Source: Lolium rigidum
Taxonomy: Eukaryota; Streptophyta; Magnoliopsida; Poales; Poaceae
Reading direction: 5' to 3'
NCBI RefSeq assembly: GCF_022539505.1
Contig: NC_061514.1
Span: forward strand, 339,495,090 to 339,559,089
DNA: 64,000 nt
The position numbers and the translations under genes were made by a program. The first letter of the stretch is position 1; every line of letters begins with the position of its first letter. Positions 46,555 to 56,054 of this stretch are shown piece by piece. The notes beneath the pieces are model-generated. The model did not search any database. It had not been told where the DNA came from and saw only the letters and a list, made by a program, of their open reading frames with translations.

Positions 46555-47970
46555 TGATACGTCTCCGACGTATCGATAATTTCTTATGTTCCATGCCACA
46601 TTATTGATGTTATCTACATGTTTTATGCACACTTTATGTCATATTCGTGCATTTTCTGGAACTAACCTATTAACAAGATGCCGAAGTGCCGCTTCCTGTT
46701 TTCCGCTGTTTTTGGTTTCAGAAATCCTAGTAACGAAATATTCTCGGAATCGGACGAAATCAACGCCCAAGTTCCTATTTTCACCGGAAGCATCCAGAAC
46801 ACCCGGGAAGGACCAGAGGGGGGGGCACTGGGCCCCCAAACCATAGGCCGGCGCGGCCCAGGCCCTGGCCGCGCCGCCCTATGGTGTCGTCGCCCCTTCG
46901 ACCCTCCTGCGCCGCCTCTTCGCCTATTTAAAGCCCCTGGATCGAAAACCCTGATACGTTCGGCGAAAACCACAGAAACCTTCCAGAGCCGCCGCCATCG
47001 CGACGCCAAGATCTGGGGGACAGGAGTCTCTGTTCCGGCACGCTGCCGGAGCGGGGAAGTGCCCCCGGATGGCTTCTCCATCGACACCGCTGCCATCTCC
47101 ACCGCCATCTTCATCACCGCTGCTGCTCCCATGAGGAGGGAGTAGTTCTCCATCGAGGCTCGGGGCAGTACCGGTAGCTATGTGGTTCATCTCTCTCCCA
47201 TGTACCTCAATACAATAATCTCATGAGCTGCTTTACATGATTGAGATTCATATGAGTTTTGTATCACAATTTATCTATGTGCTACTCTAGCAAAGTTATT
47301 AAAGTAGTTCTATTCCTCCTGCACGTGTGTAAAGGTGACAAGTGTGTGCACCGTGTTAGTACTTGGTTTATGCTATGTTAGTACTTGGTTTAGTCTTTTG
47401 ATCTATCTTACACTATAAGGTTACTAAAATATGAACATTAATTGTGGAGCTTGTTAACTCCGGCATTGAGGGTTCGTGTAATTCTACGCAATGTGTTCAT
47501 CATCCAACAAAAGTGTAGAGTATGCATTTATCTCGTTCGTTATGTGATCAATGTTGAGAGTGTCCACTAGTGAAAGTCTAATCCCTAGGCCTTGTTCCTA
47601 AATACTGCTGCGTTACTACTGCTTGTTTACTGTTTCACTGTGTTACTACTGCTGCAATACTACCACCATCAACTACATGCCGGCAAGCTATTCTCTGGCA
47701 CCGTTGCTACTGCTCATATATATTCATACCACCTGTATTTCACTATCTCTTCACCGAACTAGTGCACCTATTAGGTGTGTTGGGGACACAAGAGACTTCT
47801 TGCTTTGTGGTTGCAGGGTTGCATGAGAGGGATATCTTTGACCTCTTCCTCCCTGAGTTCGATAAACCTTGGGTGATCCACTTAAGGGAAAACTTGCTTG
47901 CTGTTCTACAAACCTCTGCTCTTGGAGGCCCAACACTGTCTACAGGAAAAGGAGGGGGAAGTAGACATCA
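46555..47970 (+). repeat. 5' LTR of element C
   Basis: 1416 bp, ends ...GGGGGAAGTAGACATCA; followed by AGCTATTTTC and the primer site. The minus-strand ORFs at 46662-47190 are LTR sequence. Confidence 0.93.
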
Positions 47971-47980
47971 AGCTATTTTC

Positions 47981-47998
47981 TGGCGCCGTTGCCGGGGA
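47981..47998 (+). promoter_or_regulatory. tRNA-Asp primer-binding site of element C
   Basis: TGGCGCCGTTGCCGGGGA, perfectly complementary to the 3' end of plant tRNA-Asp including its CCA. Confidence 0.93.
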
Positions 47999-48131
47999 GG
48001 AAAGGTAAAAGGTACTCACACTCCGGACCTCGGCTACCAAGCTATTTTCCACTGTTGTAAGTACTCAAAGCTATTTCCTTTAGATCCTGCAATTGCAACT
48101 TTTTGTTTCTTGTTTACACTAGTTTGGCATA

Positions 48132-48876
48132 ATGGACAAGAATGAGCTTCTTATGCTATTTCCTGATTTAAAACATGGATTGTTTGATGCGAAAATTAAA
48201 AAACCTATGGAATCTTATTTGCATGCCTGGTAGTAATATTAGTATGAACGCTTTGAACACCATTGTTGATAATGATATAGAAAGTTCTAAGCTTGGGGAA
48301 GCTGGTTTCCATGATCTTTTTAGTCCCCCAAGCATTGAGGAGAAAATTTTCTTTGATGATACTTTACCTCCCATTTATGATGATTATAATGATAGTGGTC
48401 TTATGGTGCCACCTGTTATGGAGGATAAATTTGATTATGAATACAATATGCCTCCTATATTTGATCATGAGAATAATAATGATAGCTACTTTGTTGAATT
48501 TGCTCCCACTACAACTAATAAAATTGACTATGCTTATGTTGGGAGTAGTAATAATTTTATGCATGAGACTCATGATAAGAATGTTTCATTTGATAGTTAT
48601 ATTGTTGAGTTTGCTCATGTTGCTACTGAAAGTTATTATGAGAGAGGAAAATATGGTTGTAGAAATTTTCATGTTACTAAAATGCCTCTCTATGTGCTGA
48701 AATTTTTGAAACTACACTTGTTTTATCTTCCTGATCTTGTCACTTTGCTCTTCATGAATTTATTTGTGTACAAGATTCCTATGCATAGGAAGCATGTTAG
48801 ACTTAAATGTGTTTTGAATTTGCTTCTTGATGCTCTCTTTTGCTTCAAATACTATTTCTTGCGAGTGCATCATTAA
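48132..48876 (+). pseudogene. Degraded homologue of the element D unknown ORF
   Basis: Starts MDKNELLMLFPDLKHGLFDA at 48132. Then a segment about 22 bp longer than in element D introduces TAG/TAA codons and a frameshift near 48224-48240. The rest (to 48876) matches the element D protein almost residue for residue (SPPSIEEK, TLPPIYDDYNDSG, SYFVEFAPTTTNKIDYAY, KYGCRNFHVTK) and ends KYYFLRVHH. Element C therefore no longer encodes the full protein. Confidence 0.75.
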
Positions 48877-50476
48877 AACTGCTGAGCCCATCTTAATGGC
48901 TATAAAGAAAGAACTTCTTGGGAGATAACCCATGTGTTATTTTGCTACAGTACTTTGTTTTATATTTGTGTCTTGGAAGTTGTTTACTACTGTAGCAACC
49001 TCTCCTTATCTTAGTTTTGTGTTTTGGTGTGCCAAGTGAAGCCTCTAATCGAAGGTTGATACTAGATTTGGATTTCTGCGCAGAAACAGATTTCTATCTG
49101 TCACGAATCTGGGCTTTTTTCTCTGTAGAAAAATCAGAAAAATATGCCAATTTACGTGCGTGTTCCTTAGATATGTACGCAACTTTCATTAGTTTTGAGT
49201 TTTCTGATCTGAGCAACGGAAGTATTTATTAAAAATTCGTCTTTACGGACTGTTCTGTTTTGACAGATTCTGCCTTTTATTTCGCATTGCTTCTTTCGCT
49301 GTGTTGGGTGGATTTCTTTGTTCCATTACCTTCCAGTAGCTTTGAGCAATGTCCAGAAGTGTTAAAAATGATTGTGTCACCTCTGAACATGTGAGTTTTT
49401 GATTATGTACTAACCCCTCTAATGAAGTTTATGAGAAGTTTGGTGTGAAGGAAGTTTTCAAGGGTCAAGAGAGGAGGATGATATACTATGATCAAGAAGA
49501 GTGAAAGCTCTAAGCTTGGGGATGCCCCGGTGGTTCACCCCTGCATATATAAAGAAGACTCAAGCGTTTAAGCTTGGGGATGCCCAAGGCATCCCCTTCT
49601 TCATCGACAAATTATCAGGTTCCTTCTCTTGAAACTATATTTTTATTCGGTCACATCTTATGTGCTTTACTTGGAGCGTCTGTATGCTTTTGTTTTTGTT
49701 TTGTTTGAATAAAATGGATCCTAGCATTCACTTTGTGGGAGAGAGACACGCTCCGCTGTAGCATATGGACAAGTATGTCCTTAGTTTCTACTCATAGTAT
49801 TCATGGCGAAGTTTCTTCTTCGTTAAATTGTTATATGGTTGGAATTGGAAAATGATACATGTAGTAATTGCTATAAATGTCTTGGGTAATGTGATACTTG
49901 GCAATTGTTGTGCTCATGTTTAAGCTCTTGCATCATATGCTTTGCACCCATTAATGAAGAAATACATAGAGCATGCTAAAATTTGGTTTGCATATTTGGT
50001 TTCTCTAAGGTCTAGATAATTTCTAGTATTGAGTTTGAACAACAAGGAAGACGGTGTAGAGTCTTATAATGTTTTCAATATGTCTTTTATGTGAGTTTTG
50101 CTGCACCGGTTCATCCTTGTGTTTGTTTCAAATAAGCCTTGCTAGCCTAAACCTTGTATCGAGAGGGAATACTTCTCATGCATCCAAAATACTTGAGCCA
50201 ACCACTATGCCATTTGTGTCCACCATACCTACCTACTACATGGTATTTCCTGCCATTCCAAAGTAAATTGCTTGAGTGCTACCTTTAAACAATTCAAAAT
50301 TTATCACCTCTCGATTTGTGTCAATGTTTTATAGCTCATGAGGAAGTATGTGGTGTTTATCTTTCAATCTTGTTGGGCAACTTTCACCAATGGACTAGTG
50401 GCTTCATCCGCTTATCCAATAATTTGCAAAAAGAGCTGCAATGGGATTCCCAGTCCCAAAATAATTAACTTAAATA

Positions 50477-50676
50477 GACACTCCTCCATGGTATGTGATT
50501 GTTGGACGGCACCCGAAGGATTCGGTTAGCCATGGCTTGTGTAAGCAAAGGTTGGGAGGAGTGTCATCATAATAAAACTAAAATAAAAAGGCACTCCTTC
50601 ATGGTATGAGATTGTTGGCGGGCACCCGAGGATTCGGTTAGCCATGGTTTGTGAAAGAAAGGTTGGAAGGAGTGCC
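50477..50676. repeat. Two tandem hairpins in element C interior
   Basis: Unit 1 (50477-50565) has arms GACACTCCTCC / GGAGGAGTGTC; unit 2 (50590-50676) has arms GGCACTCCTTC / GGAAGGAGTGCC. The units are about 75-80 percent alike and share TGTTGG-GGCACCCGA-GGATTCGGTTAGCCATGG. Arm changes are compensated in both units. Confidence 0.8.
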
Positions 50677-51326
50677 ACCCAAAATAAAATAAAATGGGAG
50701 CCGCTCTTTGAAGGTTTGTCTGGCAAGGGGGTTAGAGTACCCGCTACCATTCGTTGACAACAACATACACCTCTCAAAACTTTATTTTTATGCTCTCTTT
50801 ATGTTTTCAAAATAAAAGCTCTAGCACAAATATAGCAATCGATGCTTTCCTCTATGGAGGATCATTCTTTTACTTTTATTGTTGAGTCAGTTCACCTATT
50901 TCTCTCCACCTCAAGAAGCAAACACTTGTGTGAACTGTGCATTGATTCCTACATATTTGCTTATTGCACTTATTATATTACTCTATATTGACAACTATCC
51001 ATGAGATATACATGTTACAAGTTGAAAGCAACCGCTGAAACTTAATCTTCCTTTGTGTTGCTTCAATGTCTTTACTATGAATTATTGCTTTATGAGTTAA
51101 CTCTTATGCAAGACTTATTGATGCTTGTCTTTAAGTACTATTCATGAAAAGTCTTTGCTTTATGATTCACTTGTTTACTCATGTCATATACATTGTTTTG
51201 ATCGCTGCATTCACTACATATGCTTTACAAATAGTATGATCAAGGTTATGATGGCATGTCACTCCGGAAATTATCCGTGTTATCGTTTTACTCGCTCGGA
51301 CGAGCGTGAACTAAGCTTGGGGATGT

Positions 51327-52743
51327 TGATACGTCTCCGACGTATCGATAATTTCTTATGTTCCATGCCACATTATTGATGTTATCTACATGTTTTATGC
51401 ACACTTTATGTCATATTCGTGCATTTTCTGGAACTAACCTATTAACAAGATGCCGAAGTGCCGCTTCCGTTTTCTCGCTATTTTTGGTTTCGTAAATCCT
51501 AGTAACGAAATATTCTCGGAATCGGACGAAATCAACGCCCAAGTTCCTATTTTCACCGGAAGCATCCGGAAGACCCGGAAGGGACCGAGAGGGGGCACTC
51601 GGGCCCCTGCACCATAGGCCGGCGCGGCCCAGGCCCTGGCCGCGCCGCCCTATGGTGTCGTCGCCCCTTCGACCCTCCTGCGCCGCCTCTTCGCCTATTT
51701 AAAGCCCCTGGATCGAAAACCCTGATACGTTCGGCGAAAACCATAGAAACCTTCCAGAGCCGCCGCCATCGCGACGCCAAGATCTGGGGGACAGGAGTCT
51801 CTGTTCCGGCACGCTGCCGGAGCGGGGAAGTGCCCCCGGAAGGCTTCTCCATCGACACCGCTGCCATCTCCACCGCCATCTTCATCACCGCCGCTGCTCC
51901 CATGAGGAGGGAGTAGTTCTCCATCGAGGCTCGGGGCAGTACCGGTAGCTATGTGGTTCATCTCTCTCCCATGTACCTCAATACAATAATCTCATGAGCT
52001 GCTTTACATGATTGAGATTCATATGAGTTTTGTATCACAATTTATCTATGTGCTACTCTAGCAAAGTTATTAAAGTAGTTCTATTCCTCCCGCACGTGTG
52101 TAAAGGTGACAAGTGTGTGCACCGTGTTAGTACTTGGTTTATGCTATGTTAGTACTTGGTTTAGTCTTTTGATCTATCTTACACTATAAGGTTACTAAAA
52201 TATGAACATTAATTGTGGAGCTTGTTAACTCCGGCATTGAGGGTTCGTGTAATCCTACGCAATGTGTTCATCATCCAACAAAAGTGTAGAGTATGCATTT
52301 ATCTTTCTCGTTATGTGATCAATGTTGAGAGTGTCCACTAGTGAAAGTCTAATCCCTAGGCCTTGTTCCTAAATACCGCTGCGTTACTACTGCTTGTTTA
52401 TCGTTTCACCGTGTTACTACTCGCCGCAATACTACCACCATCAACTACACGCCGGCAAGCTATTCTCTCGGCACCATTGCTATCGCTCATATATATTCAT
52501 ACCACCTCGTATTTCACTATCTCTTCGCCGAACTAGTGCACCTATTAGGTGTGTTGGGGACACAAGAGACTTCTTGCTTTGTGGTTGCAGGGTTGCATGA
52601 GAGGGATATCTTTGACCTCTTCCTCCCCGAGTTCGATAAACCTTGGGTGATCCACTTAAGGGAAAACTTGCTGCTGTTCTACAAACCTCTGCTCTTGGAG
52701 GCCCAACACTGTCTACAGGAAAAGGAGGGGGAAGTAGACATCA
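51327..52743 (+). repeat. 3' LTR of element C
   Basis: 1417 bp. Most differences from the 5' LTR are at CTG or CAG (for example TTTACTGTTTCACTG against TTTATCGTTTCACCG). Confidence 0.93.
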
Positions 52744-53098
52744 ACCCTTTGACCAGTTCAGGGGGCGCCGTTGGATGCCCACTGGCGTCCACTTTGGTGA
52801 ATGCCTGCTTCACGGTGCTGAGCACATTCGGGCGATGCTCCCTCCGTTGCTTCCTCGGCTCGCTGCCGTCCGTGTGTTCACCGCCGTCCATGTGTTCGCC
52901 GGCATCCGTGGTGTCATCCTCGGCGGCACCATCTTCAGTGGAGGCATCCTCGGCGGCATCATCCGCTAGGTAGTCTGGATCGGTGCCATCATCCTCGCCG
53001 TCGTCGCGGCGAGGTTGTGACTCCATCATCTCCACTTCATCGGTTATCATCCAGAATGGCTTGCTGCCGCTGCCGCCGGCCTCATCGTTGTCGGCCAT

Positions 53099-56054
53099 GT
53101 TAGAACTAAGTAGGAAAAAATGCATAAAGTTAGCGCAAATTTCCACGGAAAAATTGGGCATGACCTATGCTAATTTATGTACATATGAGTGCCCCATTTT
53201 CACCGAAACGGAAATGAATCAATATTTCGGCGATAATGGGCAACTCAGTCGATCCCTGCACAAGAATATGACACAAAAGTACACCATAGGTGCACGACAG
53301 GGGAATCACATCACAGCAACAGCAGCTAGCAGCACCAGCAACAGCTAGCAGCAACACCAGCCAAGACGAAGCAACATCAGCCAGTGAAGCACCAGCCAGC
53401 CAGCAGCACCAGCCAGCCAGTAGCACACCAGCACTTACCAGCAGCAGTAGCACTAGCAGATAGCACCAGCAAGCAGGAGAGGTGAGGTGTTGCTCACCGT
53501 GAGTCGCGGGGAGTCGCCGAGAGGTGAGGTGTTGCTCCGGGTCGAGAGGTGAGGTCTTGTGCAGCGGCGTTAGCAGTCGAGGGCGACGCGGCGTGCTTCT
53601 CCTGTTCCTGCTCCAACTCTCAGCCTTGCAAATGTTCAAAATAAATAAGTCAGTAAGCTTTGAACTCTAAAAATAAAGAGCTACCTAGCACATGCACCTA
53701 GCAGCACCTCACCTCTAAAAATAAAAGAGCTACCTAGCAGCAGCCTAGGTAGCACCAGCAAGCAACAGCACTAGAGGAGGAGGAGGGGCATCGGGGGCTA
53801 CCTGTCTGCAAGTGCGGCGGCGGTCCTCTGTGGCAGCGTCAGCGGTCGAGGGCGGCACGGCGTGCTACTCCAGCTGCTGCTCCAAGGTGCGCCTGGCGGT
53901 CAGGTGCTGCTACAACTAGTGCTATAAACATCAAAATGAACACTGTGAGCATCAACAGTTAGAACTAAATTAGTGTGTATGAACCAAATTTTTAAACAAC
54001 TAAACCTACTATCAAGAGATAACATTTCCAAATTTTCATTTCAACAGAGAACATTTCCAAATTTTTAGAGAACATTAGCTAGTAGCTAGTACCTAATTAA
54101 CAGAGAAACTATACTCAGAATACAGCTAATTAACAGAGAACATTTCCATCATGATTAACTTATTTTAACCTTGATTTGATGAACAGCAGAGTACTTGAGC
54201 AATTACAGAGTATGGAAGCCACATTTCTACGGCATCATCATGACAGAAATTAACAACAGTAGGAGTGCTGATGCTCATAGTGTCGTGCTTCTTCTTCATT
54301 ACTAATTCTTTTGCAGTTAAATCAACAGTAGTATGTTGTAAGGGAAAACCATAGACTTCCCAAAATAGCAGCAGCAACAAGCAAGCACATAGCAGCAGCA
54401 ACAAGCAAGCACATAGCACAGTGGATGAACCTAAGCTACTGAGGAGCAACTAGGTAGCAACGAGCGAGTGGATGAACCTAAGCTACTGCCACCTAAACCT
54501 AAATTTCCTAAACCTAAATTTGCTACTACCACCTAAACCTAAATTTACTAAACCTAAATTTGCTACTGCCACCTAAACTAAATGAAACTGCTAACAAGTT
54601 AGTTTAGATTTGGCCTATTTCACTCTAAAAGGGTAGCTCTTTATTTTTTTTAAGAAGGAAATGCTCACTGGTCGGTGCACATAGCCATTTATCTATATGT
54701 TTTTCCTTCAAATTAAGCAAATGCACCTAGCAGCACCTCACCTCACTTCAACGTATGCATTATCTCTGCCTCTTTGGCTCATTACAATGCACCATTTCAT
54801 ATGCATGCATTACGGATGACAAGTTGGACAGACTGAATAACAATACAAATTTGAATTGTGATGTCCTTGATTCCAACCTAACTCACGAGTATTGTGCATG
54901 GTTTCATACCATGTGCCAATGTTGCTCTCTGTCAACTTTTAAGTTCACGATATTGAAATGAAAACAGTGAATCACATCTACCATGCTAACAAGGAACATA
55001 TTTTTTCGTAGACAGATCAACTAACAGCACCTAACAGCCTAATATGAATTTCAGTTCAACACCTAACAGAACCTAACAGCCTAACAGCAGCAGCACCTAA
55101 CAGCAGCATCAACCTATCTAGTAGCAGCACCACCAAGCAGCAGGCAGCAGCAGGAGTAGCACCGGCTCGAGGGGGAGCACCGAGCAGCAGCAGCAAGTAA
55201 CCTAGCAGAGGAGGAGGAGGGGAGGAACACGGCGGCTACCTGGGAAGGATGCGCAATAGCGAGCGGAGAGAGGCCCCGACGGAGAGAGGCGTCGGTGAAT
55301 GGGGGCGAAGAGGAGGCCGTCGGTGGAGAGAGGCGTCGAAGGCGTGTGGCTCCTCCGCAGTGAGGTCGAGGACGAGGTCGCAGACGACGTCCTTCTCCAC
55401 GGCGTGCAGCTTGGGGAGCGACGAGGCAGGGAGAGGTGGTCGCCGGCGGTGCAAGAGGTGGTCGCCGGCGGGGAATTGAGGGGGAGTGGCGGTCGCCAGC
55501 GGGGAATCAAGGGGGAGTGGCGGTCGCCGGCGGGGAATCGAGGGGTGGGGAGTGGAGAGGAGAATCAAGATCTCATCACAGTGATGAATCGATCGGGATG
55601 GATTTGGCTAAGTCCCCGACTCCCCTTAGCAATAGCTCACCTCTAGGGGTGCGCCACTATGAGGCTTAGCAATAGCGCACCTCTCGGGGTGCTCCACTGC
55701 CTCTTAAGATTTAGGTCAAAACGCGCGCGACACCTACAGTTGACAAGATCCGAATTGTACCGCAGTGGCTAGATCCCCCTCTCTGTTTGGTTTACCATGG
55801 CCGCCCAGGTTCGAACCCTGGCGGCCCCATTTTTTTCCTTTTCTTTTTAAATTGATTTAACACTATAATAAACATCCTAAATAGCATAAAACACCAAAAT
55901 AAAAGGCATAAATAATTATAATTATGTAGAATATTTAAAATACTATATAATCTAGAAAATATCCAAAAATATAAATTATATGTCTATTTTGATCGGTACA
56001 ATGTGTAGATTAACAATATGACATCCATTATTCATACAAGAAAATGATACATAA
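53099..56054. other. CACTA interior spacer with low-complexity repeats
   Basis: No gene that I can support. 53296-53460 is CAG/CAA-rich (CAGCAGCACCAG...); 54470-54590 repeats CTAAACCTAAATTTGCTACTRCCAC; 55430-55560 holds three copies of a GGGAGTGGCGGTCGCCGGCG-type unit; 55640-55700 has two degenerate GTGCGCCACT-like motifs. The upstream part may contain the promoter and leader of the second gene. ORFs here reflect the repeats. Confidence 0.55.
55758..55833 (+). other. tRNA-like segment (Pol III box B plus T-run)
   Basis: CCGCAGTGGCTAGATCC is followed about 40 nt on by GGTTCGAACCC, a good match to box B of tRNA genes, inside a T-arm-like inverted repeat (GCCGCCCAGGTTCGAACCCT / GGCGGCC), then T7 at 55831-55837. 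Box A is poor and no cloverleaf closes, so this is a tRNA relic or SINE-like piece and not a functional tRNA gene. Confidence 0.4.

Larger units (their letters stand above)
46555..52743 (+). mobile_element. Complete non-autonomous LTR retrotransposon (element C), TSD ACCCT
   Basis: LTRs 46555-47970 (1416 bp) and 51327-52743 (1417 bp) begin TGATACGTCTCCGACG and end GTAGACATCA; flanking duplications ACCCT at 46550-46554 and 52744-52748. Primer site TGGCGCCGTTGCCGGGGA at 47981-47998; polypurine-like CTAAGCTTGGGGATGT just before 51327. The interior has one degraded ORF (48132-48876), about 1.5 kb of AT-rich DNA, and a pair of hairpins at 50477-50676. It is closely related to element D and has no gag or pol. 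Confidence 0.96.
38593..53098 (-). pseudogene. CACTA second gene: Ptta/En/Spm domain + DUF8039 + Ulp1-like region
   Basis: Exon 1 starts at ATG 53098 and ends at 41407 (GAAGCTCTTCTG-type end before GTAAGG). It contains two whole LTR retrotransposons (52743-46555 and 46113-41569); at both sites the reading frame resumes exactly across the target duplication. Exons 2-4: 41312-40548, 40463-39241, 39154-38593. N-terminus acidic (DGEDDGTDPDYLADDAAEDA); the Ptta/En/Spm (Transposase_24) block has WRNRVKKMIKKGESYEKIKE and QWGKDMRSLNLGIHKLGPGG; exon 2 has a coiled coil and a Pro/Ala linker with TAG at 40982-40980; exon 3 a DUF8039-like part, a Lys-rich basic stretch (GRKRKKKDDK) and a Ulp1-like fold; exon 4 CTLISITPKYSMATYFD and LQMQGDDYRSW. 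I see no clear catalytic His or Cys, so the protease-like part is probably inactive. Confidence 0.8.

Noticed and set aside
55758..55833. A functional tRNA gene
   Set aside because: Only the T-arm/box B half is convincing; acceptor and anticodon stems do not form.
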